Positions 8,579 through 16,970 are shown, counted from the first letter of the stretch. The stretch is 64,000 nucleotides of DNA from Kuafuiihalomonas sp050331295 (GCA_050331295.1 JBHJGZ010000001.1:62001-126000); one strand, 5' to 3'. Made by a program: numbers and translations. Notes: generated from the letters alone by a model not told the origin.

Positions 8579-10279
8579 TCAGCGTCCGTCCGTTGGCGCG
8601 GACAACACGCGTGACTCTGGGGCCTTCTGTCGCTTCAGCGTGAGGGTCGGCTGGTGTCGGTCGAGCAGACGCTGGGGATAGAAGTCCGGGAGTTCCGGAT
8701 TGTCGGTCTCTTCCAGCTGCGCTGCGACGATTCGAGCGCGGTCGAGGCTGAGGTCGAGACCGTGCGCGGCCAGATCGCCGGCCAGCTTTGGGCCGCATCG
8801 CTCGAGATGGGCCAGCGTGCCGAGGTAGGCACCCCGCCAAATCTGGGTGAAGTGCCGGCTGTCCATCGGATTGTCGGCCAGCAGGCGACGTTGACGGTTC
8901 GACGGGAAGAACGTGTATGTGCTCACCTCGGGGTGACGACGGAGCACCCATTTTCGTGCGTTGGCAAACCGTGTGTACGACATGGTCCGTATGTTTTGGT
9001 CCACGTGGTAGAAAAGACTGCGGCCGATATGAAGTCCAGGTTGACGGGAGACGTGCGGAAGGAAGGGGTCGATGATCAGGACCAACGTCGCGTCACGCTC
9101 GATCGCCTCGGACATGTTGGACGTTCGAGTGACGGCACCGTCCTCGAAGAAAGATTCGCCGATCCTCACCGGGCTGAAGACCGGATTGAAGCTCACGGAG
9201 GCCTGCACGGCCTTACTGATCGTGGCGGGAGGTGCATCCTTCGTCCCGAACAGAGTGTGGCGACGGGTGTCGAGATCGGTCGCTCCGACGTAGAGCTCCC
9301 GGTCCAGGTCTTCGAAGCGGTTGCTCGCACCGGGTCGCTCGAAGGTCTCCCGCAAATAGCGTTCCAGAACTTCCGCCGTGAATGGTGGAGCCCAAAGGCT
9401 TCGGTACTCGGTGGCGAGAGAGTCGGAGCTCCCGGACGTCTTGCCCCGGAGCACGCGCTGCATCGTCCGGGCGCCGCTGAACACGGCCTGCAGGACGCGA
9501 CGACTGGCAACGCCAAAGTTGTAGTTGGGTCGGCGAATGAGTCTGAAATCGATTGGGTTCATTCGCGTGTGCGTCTGGCCGGCCACCGCCGCCATGAACT
9601 CATCCACGGAGTATCCTACGGCCAGGAGGCTGCCCACCACCGCTCCGGCGCTGATCCCAAAGTACATGTCCATGTCGTTGATGGCGCCCGGTGGCAAACA
9701 ATCCTGCAGACACTTCAGAACGCCGAGCTCGAAAAAGATTCCCGTCGTTCCGCCGGCGGCCAAGCATAACGCCTTCTTCCCTACGCGACGGTGGCGGATG
9801 GCGACTGAAACCGCTTCTAGAGCGCGGCGCGCAAAGCCTTGCTCCCCGGCGCGGGCGCGCCACGCCAAGCGAATGCCATAGGCGCCGAGGTTCAGGAGAA
9901 ATGATTCCAGTGATTCGTTGGCCTCGTCTGAAACCAAGAGACCGATACGATGGAACCCATAGCGTAGCTCCACATCCGAGGCATGATCGAGTTCCGCAAT
10001 CAGGCTTTCGACCCCATGGCAACGCGCCTCGAACGACGGGCCTCCACGGCCCGGCCGGATCTCGACCAGCACGAAGCTCACGTATTCTCGACTGAGTCGT
10101 CGGCGTACGCCGGCGGGGTTCAGCTCGTGGGCGAGGTGCAGGGTGGTGTCATCGTCCAGCTGGACCGACAATTGGTCGCCGTCGAGCCGTGCCTGAACTC
10201 CGACGTCGGTGAGTTCACCGGCCATGGCTTCGAGCGCGTGAGCCTGCGGACTGAAATAGACGACGCGGAGGGTCCTCAC
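8579..10279 (-). CDS. Patatin-like phospholipase
   Basis: 566-aa lipid acyl hydrolase of the patatin family, which uses a Ser-Asp dyad on phospholipids or other acyl esters. The domain starts at about residue 168. The oxyanion loop is AAGGTTGIFFELGVL, the nucleophile is Ser210 in GISAG, and the catalytic Asp is in the FFEDGA motif near residue 405. The first ~165 residues form an extra N-terminal domain with no recognised family. No signal peptide, so cytosolic or membrane-associated. The start is GTG with GAGGTGAG seven to eight nt upstream. All catalytic elements are present. Confidence 0.88.
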   Translation of the reverse strand: MRTLRVVYFSPQAHALEAMAGELTDVGVQARLDGDQLSVQLDDDTTLHLAHELNPAGVRRRLSREYVSFVLVEIRPGRGGPSFEARCHGVESLIAELDHASDVELRYGFHRIGLLVSDEANESLESFLLNLGAYGIRLAWRARAGEQGFARRALEAVSVAIRHRRVGKKALCLAAGGTTGIFFELGVLKCLQDCLPPGAINDMDMYFGISAGAVVGSLLAVGYSVDEFMAAVAGQTHTRMNPIDFRLIRRPNYNFGVASRRVLQAVFSGARTMQRVLRGKTSGSSDSLATEYRSLWAPPFTAEVLERYLRETFERPGASNRFEDLDRELYVGATDLDTRRHTLFGTKDAPPATISKAVQASVSFNPVFSPVRIGESFFEDGAVTRTSNMSEAIERDATLVLIIDPFLPHVSRQPGLHIGRSLFYHVDQNIRTMSYTRFANARKWVLRRHPEVSTYTFFPSNRQRRLLADNPMDSRHFTQIWRGAYLGTLAHLERCGPKLAGDLAAHGLDLSLDRARIVAAQLEETDNPELPDFYPQRLLDRHQPTLTLKRQKAPESRVLSAPTDGR

Positions 10280-10780
10280 AGAATCAACTCACCTCGAGGC
10301 GCGGTCGGGTCCTCCGCCACCGGCAGCGATGGCTCGTCCGAGAACCTCCGCGCGATCGCCGACTCGGACCGATCACAACCGCAAGAGCACGGCATTCCGC
10401 TGGCCGCAATCCCGTCAGCTTCGACGACGCATGCCGTCAGGCCGGCGCCATGGGTGGGTATCCTTCGAGCGCGCAGCATTTTCGGAACGCTGGCGTCTTC
10501 GTGGTTCAGGGACTTTCACGGCATCGAGTGGCAGCTGGGCCTGCCCGGCGTTTGCGGAAGGCCGCGGGGGCTCGGGGCGTGTGTTTGGGGCGGTGGCAGG
10601 AGATGGATGCGACTCCGGTCACAGTGCCGGAAAGATTTCGCGATCCAGAGCTTCGGCGCGGCGCTCGGTCTTCAAAAACACGCTGGTCCTGGACGGACTG
10701 TCCTGAACAACTTATGAACCATTCAAAACATGGTCAGACCGACGAGCGTCGGTCGCCTTGGTTCTTGGAAAGGAAAACTC
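10280..10780. other. Gap without a supported gene
   Basis: About 500 nt between the divergent patatin gene and the small membrane-protein gene. A 67-codon minus-strand reading (10276-10479) ends in a GTGA overlap with the patatin start and contains a CSCGC motif, which would fit translational coupling. Its composition is not convincing and it has no recognised homology, so it is not called. An AGGAAAA ribosome site for the next gene lies at the right end. Confidence 0.45.
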
Positions 10781-10954
10781 ATGATCGAACTCAATCAGTA
10801 CTACTTCACCTTCTTGATGGCGTTCACCCAGCTGGGTGGCTTGTCCCTGGTCGCTCTGTTTCTCCGTAAGGAGGCAAAGGATGCCATTCGGGCCCGTCAG
10901 ACCTCGAGCCGCACCGTCGGCGCGAACGTCGGACGTGAGCCGCAGGCGGCCTGA
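10781..10954 (+). CDS. Small single-pass membrane protein
   Basis: 57-aa protein with one hydrophobic segment at residues about 8-26 (YFTFLMAFTQLGGLSLVALF) followed by a basic, then polar tail. The ATG has a GGAAAGGAAA ribosome site at proper spacing. A strong hairpin follows 16 nt after the stop, which supports a real single-gene transcript. No family recognised; function unknown. Confidence 0.5.
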   Translation: MIELNQYYFTFLMAFTQLGGLSLVALFLRKEAKDAIRARQTSSRTVGANVGREPQAA

Positions 10955-10970
10955 TTCACTCTTACGGTCC

Positions 10971-11006
10971 GGTGGTGCAGGCTCTTAGACAAGGGTCTGC
11001 ACCACC
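10971..11006. terminator. Strong hairpin, probable bidirectional terminator
   Basis: Perfect 10-bp stem GGTGGTGCAG / CTGCACCACC, extended inward by six more pairs (two G-T) to a 4-nt AGAC loop. It sits just after the small membrane-protein gene and before the converging broken gene on the minus strand. There is no long T tract, so intrinsic termination strength is uncertain. Confidence 0.6.
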
Positions 11007-11039
11007 TGTTCAAAATCACTTCAACTGACCGCTCCGGTT

Positions 11040-11277
11040 CAAAAATCTGGGCCCTGAAATCGTCAGCTGCGCCGACGGCGGCCTTCAGTTTACCGCCTCG
11101 CACGCGCGTCGAACGCTCAATCAGCTTCAAGACGATAGGGTCTCGGCGGGTGCGGCGGCCCAGATGTTCGGCCGAGACCTGGGAATGGGTCGTGACCAAC
11201 ACCTGGCTGCCATCGGCGGCCCGAGAGATCAGGTTGGCCAGGGCCGGTAGCAGAGGCTGCGAAACTGAGCTGCCCAT
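11040..11277 (-). pseudogene. C-terminal remnant of an AAA-type ATPase
   Basis: The reading starts at SQPLLPALANLIS and continues RAADGSQVLVTTHSQ, the D-loop/H-loop end of AAA_21-type predicted ATPases (usual form: LLPALAELI..A..SQVIVTTHS), then KLIERSTRV, the usual final strand. The Walker A, Walker B and core are absent. Its 5' end overlaps, in another frame, the 3' end of an unrelated gene fragment, so two genes were joined by a deletion near 11,255-11,275. Beyond about position 11,090 the frame stays open but loses family resemblance. Non-functional remnant (inference). Confidence 0.55.
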
Positions 11278-11864
11278 CGGTCGGCCTGAGGCTCGAAGAT
11301 GCGGACCCAGGGCGGCAATTCGGACAGTGTGTGCTGCAGGCGAAGGGTCTCGATGACCACCGCCTCCGCCAGCGGTCCGTCTCCCAGAACCAAAAGTTCA
11401 GGAGGCTCCGAGGCCGGCCGCTGGGCTTCTTGCAGAGAGCGCACGAATCGAAACGAGTTGTAGGCGCCTGCTTCCCTCAGCTGTCGAGCCTGGATCATAG
11501 GCTCTGAATAGGGCCGCAATGTGTATTGGTCCTCTTCTTCGGGGCCATGTAAGGCTTCCACAACGTCCCACAGATGGGCGCGGTCGAAATGCACATAGAC
11601 GGACCGCTTCGCCTTGTCTGCCGCTTCGATTGCTTTAACCCGTGCACGAACCTCGTGCTCGGACCGCACTTTTCGTTGGGCCCAAGATAAGAGAGACTCA
11701 GAGCCAGGGTCCGACTCCCCGTGGCTCTTGAGCGACGCTTGAAGGACCGATAGCGCCTCGAGCATCTGGTCCGGATCGTTGTCGACCACCGATGCTGCGT
11801 GAAGCGAGTCTCTGAGCCAAAAGCGAGCATTTCGATAGTGAGATTGCAGAGAGAGTGCTGCCAC
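11229..11864 (-). pseudogene. Truncated dinucleotide-binding (RCK/TrkA-N-like) protein
   Basis: 211-codon reading. Residues 1-120 are helical and charged and include VYVHFDRAHLWDVVEAL. Residues about 155-175 (PELLVLGDGPLAEAVVIETL) look like the GxGxxG start of a Rossmann fold, as in TrkA-N/RCK-type proteins that also carry a preceding 'VYVH..DP.L' region. The protein then stops after about 45 more residues at the point where the AAA-ATPase tail begins in a different frame, so most of the Rossmann domain and everything after it is missing. Probably non-functional. Family assignment is tentative. Confidence 0.45.
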
Positions 11865-11880
11865 GCCGTACTCTTGGAGG

Positions 11881-12120
11881 ATGAACGCTTCCTGGGCCTA
11901 CGACAAAGACGCGGGCACGCTCACCATCACGGGCAGCGGCGCGAACATCGGGCTGTCAAACCGCACCAACGTCGCGGAGCTCTCCACCCCGAACGACGCA
12001 CCTGATTCCATCGTCTATACGGTGGATCCGGTGGACGCGAACAACGTCACGTCGATCATCGAGACGGGCACCGGTTCGGGCGTCTGGTGGCAGTATCGGC
12101 TCACCAAAAACCAGGAGTGA
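11881..12120 (+). pseudogene. Orphan C-terminal beta-sandwich fragment (GH16-associated type)
   Basis: 79-codon reading beginning SWAYDKDAGTLTITGSGANI and continuing through APDSIVYTV to GVWWQYRLTKNQE. This resembles the small beta-sandwich tail found after family-16 glycoside hydrolase domains and in related secreted proteins (pattern: W.YD...TLT..G.GA.IGL....AEL..P..AP.SI.Y.V...GFWRFKL). The catalytic part and the secretion signal are absent; upstream sequence belongs to the truncated gene on the other strand. It is most likely a leftover from the rearrangements that shaped this island. Confidence 0.45.
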
Positions 12121-12201
12121 CGCGTTGCGAGGGCCGGGGCCCGAGGGCTCACCGTGCCCTTCGTTCGTCATGACGTCGCGAGCGAGGCCGCTCAGGGGAA
12201 C

Positions 12202-12340
12202 GCGGGATAGGAGGGATAAAGGGACCCACGATGCGACTGCTGCGTCAGCGTCACCGCCGGAGTCCTTGTCATAATCCACGTTCTCGAACCTCTTCTCCCC
12301 GACGAGGGGCAGGTTTCATCCGAGAGCTGGGATCCCGGGC
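12202..12340 (-). repeat. 139-bp direct repeat, copy 1 (RHS core fragment)
   Basis: Identical over 139 bp to copy 2, exactly 2599 bp away and in the same orientation. Read on the minus strand it encodes a TGA followed by LVGEKRFENVDYDKDSGGD and on to SWVPLSLLSR, the same as the start of the RHS reading. After LLSR this copy leaves RHS sequence and runs antisense into the beta-sandwich fragment, so it is a detached piece of RHS core. Confidence 0.9.
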
Positions 12341-12486
12341 GCACGGCATCGCCGTGTCGCGTCTGGAGGCCTGTTCGTGCCGAGCGGGGATGAGCTCCCC
12401 TGTGCGCATCTAGCGGCCAGGTTCAGCTCGGCCTTGGAGCCGAGCACTGTCGACGGTGCATGACGGGACTTGCCGGTGCAAGGGGA

Positions 12487-12580
12487 TTATTGGTGGCCTG
12501 AGGAAGAGCCGAGCCGCTTCTCGACGAACTCGACGACGTCCTCGGGAACCTCGAGGGCCATGCGGTGCCCAGCATAGCCC
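12487..12580 (-). pseudogene. C-terminal remnant of an unidentified gene
   Basis: On the minus strand a frame reads GYAGHRMALEVPEDVVEFVE then KRLGSSSGHQ and stop. It looks like the authentic C-terminus of a small acidic protein, but upstream codons in this frame do not form a plausible N-terminal part. It lies between the present immunity gene and copy 1 of the direct repeat, where displaced immunity genes are often left in RHS loci. Identity unknown. Confidence 0.3.
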
Positions 12581-12721
12581 TGGATGGCTCTGGGCACTCA
12601 GAAAGGTGAGCGTCGCTTCCAGGCTCGAACGGTTGCTCGAATATGCGCAGTGACATAGAGACTATCAGAGGGAGCTGGGTTCCTCCCAGACGGCGAAGTA
12701 TCCCAACCGGACCTCTCTAAA

Positions 12722-13372
12722 TTAGTCCGACCTCCACAGGTCCAGCACGTCATCATCCTCCACAGATGAGACCAGTTCGTCGAAACCCCCGCTTCGCTTG
12801 AAGGCGATAGCCGCATATTGCCGTAGCAGGTCACTGGTACCCGCCAGGAGGTATGTTTGTGCATGCTCGTACCACCCATCCCCATTGAGCATATGCAGTC
12901 CTTCGAGATGCTCGCCTCGTTCGCCTGCATCCATAGCAATGTGCAGAAAGCCTCGTTCTGCTGCAAGAAGCTGAACCGAAGAGACTCGAGAAGCAACTCT
13001 CATAGCCATCCGCCGAACCCGTTCGTCATCATCATTCAGCGCGAGTAGAACATGAACAAATTCTTCCTGCTTGTCCGTGGCAGTGGCTACTGCGATTGCC
13101 TCCAAAGCATTGTATCGAACATAGATATCAGCCGAGCGCGCTAATGGAATCAACTCATCCAACAACCTGACTGACTCAGCACCGAGTTCAGAAGCGACAA
13201 AGGCCCCAGCATGCTGCACAAGCGGGACGCTACTGAGAAGCAGCCGCCGAATATCGTCCAACGGGTGCCCGGCGAATACTTCCGAGAGTAGCTGGTACGC
13301 CAAACCCTTCTCCTTGAAGTACGACGGGTCCTCCAGCAACTGGCTTATAAGCCTCTCTCCAGTCTTCGTCAT
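12722..13372 (-). CDS. HEAT-like repeat protein, probable immunity protein for the RHS toxin
   Basis: 216-aa acidic, all-helical protein made of HEAT/PBS-lyase-like repeats (e.g. ADIYVRYNALEAIAVATATD, DDERVRRMAMRVASRV, LLRQYAAIAFKRSGGFDELV). No signal peptide, so cytosolic. It begins 9 nt after the RHS toxin stop in the same direction, the standard place for the immunity gene of a polymorphic toxin. HEAT-repeat immunity proteins are known in such systems. Base composition is lower in GC than the neighbours, consistent with transfer. Binding to the toxin is inferred from position only. Confidence 0.7.
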   Translation of the reverse strand: MTKTGERLISQLLEDPSYFKEKGLAYQLLSEVFAGHPLDDIRRLLLSSVPLVQHAGAFVASELGAESVRLLDELIPLARSADIYVRYNALEAIAVATATDKQEEFVHVLLALNDDDERVRRMAMRVASRVSSVQLLAAERGFLHIAMDAGERGEHLEGLHMLNGDGWYEHAQTYLLAGTSDLLRQYAAIAFKRSGGFDELVSSVEDDDVLDLWRSD

Positions 13373-13381
13373 GTCGCGAAC

Positions 13382-14878
13382 CTAATCCTCAAAAAGCTTG
13401 TCAATTCTTCGAATCAGCTCCTGCTCCGCGCCTTGTCTCTGACCGTGGGCTTTGTCTCTGCCAAGCTCAACGGTCTTACGGATTCGTTCCTGAACACTCT
13501 TCTGGAGGTCATCTCGAAACCCCGCCAGCTCCTCTCGGGAATACCTTGACAAATCCTTCGCGTCAGGAAGTGCTCCGTGGACCTTTCCAGTCGCATCCAG
13601 AGAGGGAAGGTCCGGACACGTATTATGCGCCCGTACTCCCGCCTCACCAACGAGATACTCATGGTCCCCCTCGACCTCCAGGTTGTAGACGCGATGAACA
13701 CCACGAACCTTCTCCAGCGCCTCAACAGTGACCGCGCCCTCAGCCGTCTGTAGCCGCTCACCAACCTGAAGGTCCCGAACCCGAACCCAATCATCCCGGT
13801 CCAGTGAGTACAGCGGATGCGCTCCGGTGCCGCGAAGCGCCTCCCCACCCTCGACGAACGAAACCTCGTAAACGTCGTTGTTCGCATTGCTGATGGTGGA
13901 CAGAACCAACCTTCCCGGCTCCTTGGTTGTGGGACTGAGGTTGAATGACGACAAACCTGTAGCACGAGCGAATCCGCGCGCGCCGATCTCATCGAACTCG
14001 AGCCAGGCTTCATCGCCAGGCTCGAAGACCTCATTCGCTTCAAACCATCCTTCGGGACGAAGAATCTCGATGTCGTAGACTTGCTCGGAATCCGATTCGT
14101 CCACGAGCACGAATTCTGCGCGGTACCAGGGTTCCTCGAGCGTGAGAATGGTGTCCCCTCCCCGCTCTGTCTCTACTCGGTCACCAACCTCCACTTCTTC
14201 GATCGGAACCGCCAAACCATCGGACGTTGCGACGAGCGTTCCGGCTACGAAGCATCCCTTTCTGAAGGCCGTGCGCAGCCATTCGGCTGCCTTCGGTACG
14301 CGCTTCAGAATCGAACCGCTGACCTTGCCCAGCGCCATACCAATCAGCACATCTGCCACGATACGCGTCACCACCCGGACCCTGCCTTCGGCCGAGAGGC
14401 ACGGGTCAAGCAGATCTTTGACGTTGTTGTATATATCAACAGCCAAAAGCGCTCCGTTAAATCCGACGTATAGGATTGTAATCGTTACAACTGCTTCGCC
14501 TCCTGGGTCGATGAGGTTGACGGGGTCGTTCATGGCGTAGCGGTACAGAGACGTATCTCCGGCGGCGAATCCCAGCGGATCCTTGGCCGTCCACCGTTTC
14601 GAGATGGGGTCATAGTCCCGAGCGCCGAACCGGACCAAGCCCGTGGCATGATCGTATAGACCTCCGGCGAAACCGAAGGGCTGAAAGCCGGGTTGAGAGT
14701 CCGAAAGGACTTCTCCGAAGACACCGTAGACAATGCTTTGCGCTACCTGTCCGGTGGAGGCGTTCACGACAGCGCGGACTGAGCCTCGAGCATCGGTGAT
14801 GCGGGATAGGAGGGATAAAGGGACCCACGATGCGACTGCTGCGTCAGCGTCACCGCCGGAGTCCTTGTCATAATCCAC
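13382..14878 (-). CDS. RHS core fragment with HINT domain and C-terminal toxin
   Basis: 498-aa polymorphic-toxin tip. Residues about 26-125 are RHS-associated core (ITDARGSVRAVV, PFGFAGGLYDHATGLVRFGA, RDYDPISKRWTAKDPLGFAA, YRYAMNDPVNLIDPGG). A helical linker (126-205) leads to a pretoxin HINT domain from C209 (CFVAGTLVATSDG) to H418-N419 (VRAHN), an intein-like autoprocessing module. The last ~78 residues from C421 are the toxin, basic and helical, with HGQRQGAEQELIRRIDK near the end; I cannot name its family. The start is GTG; the frame is open only to a TGA 12 codons upstream (14915-14917), so the large N-terminal RHS shell and secretion region are missing. It is therefore an orphan or displaced tip, followed by its immunity gene. 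Confidence 0.8.
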   Translation of the reverse strand: MDYDKDSGGDADAAVASWVPLSLLSRITDARGSVRAVVNASTGQVAQSIVYGVFGEVLSDSQPGFQPFGFAGGLYDHATGLVRFGARDYDPISKRWTAKDPLGFAAGDTSLYRYAMNDPVNLIDPGGEAVVTITILYVGFNGALLAVDIYNNVKDLLDPCLSAEGRVRVVTRIVADVLIGMALGKVSGSILKRVPKAAEWLRTAFRKGCFVAGTLVATSDGLAVPIEEVEVGDRVETERGGDTILTLEEPWYRAEFVLVDESDSEQVYDIEILRPEGWFEANEVFEPGDEAWLEFDEIGARGFARATGLSSFNLSPTTKEPGRLVLSTISNANNDVYEVSFVEGGEALRGTGAHPLYSLDRDDWVRVRDLQVGERLQTAEGAVTVEALEKVRGVHRVYNLEVEGDHEYLVGEAGVRAHNTCPDLPSLDATGKVHGALPDAKDLSRYSREELAGFRDDLQKSVQERIRKTVELGRDKAHGQRQGAEQELIRRIDKLFED

Positions 14879-14939
14879 GTTCTCGAACCTCTTCTCCCCG
14901 ACGAGGGGCAGGTTTCATCCGAGAGCTGGGATCCCGGGC
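14801..14939 (-). repeat. 139-bp direct repeat, copy 2 (within the RHS 5' end)
   Basis: Second copy, identical in all 139 positions. It covers the first 26 codons of the RHS reading, the upstream TGA and about 25 bp more. Together the copies bracket the toxin core, its immunity gene and the small remnant. Recombination between them would delete 2599 bp. The right end abuts the IS91-type element region. No integrase or inverted repeat is visible, so this is not an obvious att site. Confidence 0.9.
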
Positions 14940-16452
14940 CTCGGATAACGGCTTCCGTGGATGCACGGATGCAGTGTGCGCCGCGCGTGCGCATGGGGAC
15001 GGGCTGGAATTTCGGGACGAGGCGTCTTGAGGTCAGCCGGCGCCGGCCTCGTAGACGATGACCACCTCGGAGCTCGGCTCGGACGGCTCGACGGCTCGGA
15101 CCCCGAGATGAGTAAGGATCTTGCTGATGATCCAGGGGTCCTCGATGGCGGCTACGATTCGTAGGCGGCCGCCGCAGTCCGGGCAGTCGAGGACGTCGAT
15201 CTCATACACGCGGTGGAGCAGAGTGGCCCAGGAGCTGGCCTGGACCTGCAGCTCTTCCGAGTCGCCCTCGTCGCGGTGCGCTCGGGGAGGCGGAACGGAG
15301 CGGACCACCTCCTTCCGGCGTCGTGCGGCGGGCCCGAGTACGCCGTGGTAGCGCAGCAGGTTCTGGCCGGGCGGCGGGATCTGGGAGGTCAGCCGCCGCA
15401 CGAGCTGGTTCGGCGAGAAGAACACGTGGGTCTCGCCGGTCCTCTTCGGGTTGGCCAGCTTGTACGCAATCCGGCCGTCATTCGTCTCGGTGAGCTGGGC
15501 ATCGGCATAGGGAGGGCGGGTCACGTATCGGCAGAGTCGCTCCCTGCCTCGCACGTCGAAGGCATCGATCCAGATTCCCGCATGGACCGAGAAGCCGTGG
15601 GTCTCGGCGATCCACGGGGAATCGGAGCCACCAGCACAGGCGGTCGACGGATCGTGTGGCGCAACCAGTGGCCGGTCGTCACCCACCAGCCAGCCCGCGT
15701 CGCCTTCGGTCGCTGGTGAGGGCCACGTCGGCGCATCCATCCACTCGAGTTCCTCGTCTTCCAGACGCCCCCAGCGCCGAAGCAATGCGATCATCCGGTC
15801 CGCGACCCTGCGACCCACGTGCTCGATGTCGACTCGCCTCGGAGGGACGGCCTGAAACCGAAGGGCTCCGTCGGGGTCTTCTCTCCACCGACCGTCCATG
15901 GCCAGAACGTGAAAGTGAGCGTGGAGATTGAGGGCGTTGCGGAAGCGCTGGATCACGCCGACCGCGCCTACCTCGTCGGACCGATCTACGCAGTATACAT
16001 CCAATATCTCCTCGACGAAGATTCCAAGACTTCGACTCTACAGCTCCCGGTCCAGGCTGAGCATGGGTCGCAGCGGGAACGGTACCGACAGCACCCACTG
16101 GCAGAGCGGGACGTCCGGTAAGACCCGGTCCACCAGGTGGGCCGACTGCTGCGCCATGCGTTTGGCCCCGCATGACGCACAAATACCCCGGACCTTGCAG
16201 GAGAATGGAACCAACCGCTCCGAGCGGCAGTCGGTGCACCGCACTCGGATGAAGCCCCGGCGAAGGTCGCCACATCCGGTGAACCGGTCCATGGCCCGCT
16301 TGACCGAGCCGGGAAGCTCGACCTGGCGTGAGCCCATCTCCGCGATGAACGCAGAGCCCGCCCGGGCCACCGTCTGCCTGGCCACCGATGCGCGAGGATC
16401 GCGAGGCAAGTACGGAGCGGCGACCAAGCCCCAGAGGACTGACAGCGCCATG
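14940..16452 (-). mobile_element. IS91-type insertion element (ends not resolved)
   Basis: The transposase pseudogene plus short flanks. IS91 elements lack terminal inverted repeats and target duplications, and I could not identify the ori and ter ends, so the limits are approximate. IS91/ISCR elements can carry neighbouring DNA by one-ended transposition, which makes this element a plausible mobiliser of the adjacent RHS toxin cassette (inference). Confidence 0.6.
15033..16451 (-). pseudogene. IS91-family transposase interrupted by an in-frame TAG
   Basis: Y2 HUH-type rolling-circle transposase. Codons from 16451 encode the N-terminal zinc domain (CTDCRSERLVPFSCKVRGIC, ASCGAKRM), ending LSLDREL then TAG at 16038-16040. 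Without any frame change the reading resumes SRSLGIFVEEILDVYCVD and runs on with the Y2_Tnp core (FRNALNLHAHFHVLAMDG, YVTRPPYADAQL, LVRRLTSQIPPPGQNLLRYHGVL) to a C-terminal zinc ribbon (LDCPDCGGRLRIVAAIEDP). A single nonsense change thus splits an otherwise intact gene of 472 codons. Inactive unless the amber codon is suppressed. It lies 94 bp from repeat copy 2. Confidence 0.85.
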
Positions 16453-16454
16453 CC

Positions 16455-16970
16455 ATGTGCTCAGGTCGAATGATTTGGACCCTGGCCGCTGCACGCGTTC
16501 GGATTTCGGATCGGGGTCCGCATTTCGTCGGGCGCGATAGGCCCTGCGTAGCGGTCAGTTCGGACGCGCCGCTCATCACCCCGGACGGAGGAGTGCTCAA
16601 CTCGGAGATCGTACCTCGGGGGCTCGATGCTCTAGCGGACCACCTTCGGGCCTTTGCGTTCGAATGGGACACTCAGCGCGAGCAGAAACTGCGCAGCACA
16701 CATGCTGAAGTGCTTCGGAAGTTTGTGGATGACGTGAACCCCTTCGTGGATCCGATCGAAGAGTGGTTTGGCTCGTTTCCTGGCGAGCAGCCAGAGGAGG
16801 CATGGGCATTCATGTATCTCCTCAAAGCTCAAGACGAAGCTATCGCGTTCCTAGATCCGCCGGCCGAGCCACAGGCGGAGGAGGCTGGGAGAGACGATTG
16901 GAACCGCCGAGATGAAGAGCTTGATGCTGCGATCGAACGCCTGAGTTCAGCGTTTGGCGACGGCATCTAG
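16455..16970 (+). CDS. Hypothetical acidic protein, possibly 5'-truncated
   Basis: 171 codons. The first ~35 are Arg-rich and have no ribosome site, probably part of the element border, whereas from about residue 36 (SSDAPLITPDGGVLNSEIVP) the sequence is an ordinary acidic, helical protein: ALADHLRAFAFEWDTQREQK, VDPIEEWFGSFPGEQPEEAW, DDWNRRDEELDAAIERLSSA. No family recognised. Its position just beyond the transposase start suggests that the native 5' end was lost when the element arrived, or that a start further in (GTG at the GGVL position) is used. Confidence 0.45.
   Translation: MCSGRMIWTLAAARVRISDRGPHFVGRDRPCVAVSSDAPLITPDGGVLNSEIVPRGLDALADHLRAFAFEWDTQREQKLRSTHAEVLRKFVDDVNPFVDPIEEWFGSFPGEQPEEAWAFMYLLKAQDEAIAFLDPPAEPQAEEAGRDDWNRRDEELDAAIERLSSAFGDGI

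Noticed and set aside
10276..10479. Small minus-strand reading with CSCGC, overlapping the patatin start as GTGA
   Set aside because: The overlap is suggestive, but the composition is poor, there is no ribosome site and no family resemblance.
12202..14939. The two 139-bp repeats as phage or integron attachment sites
   Set aside because: They are coding RHS core sequence, no integrase is present and they are far longer than att cores.
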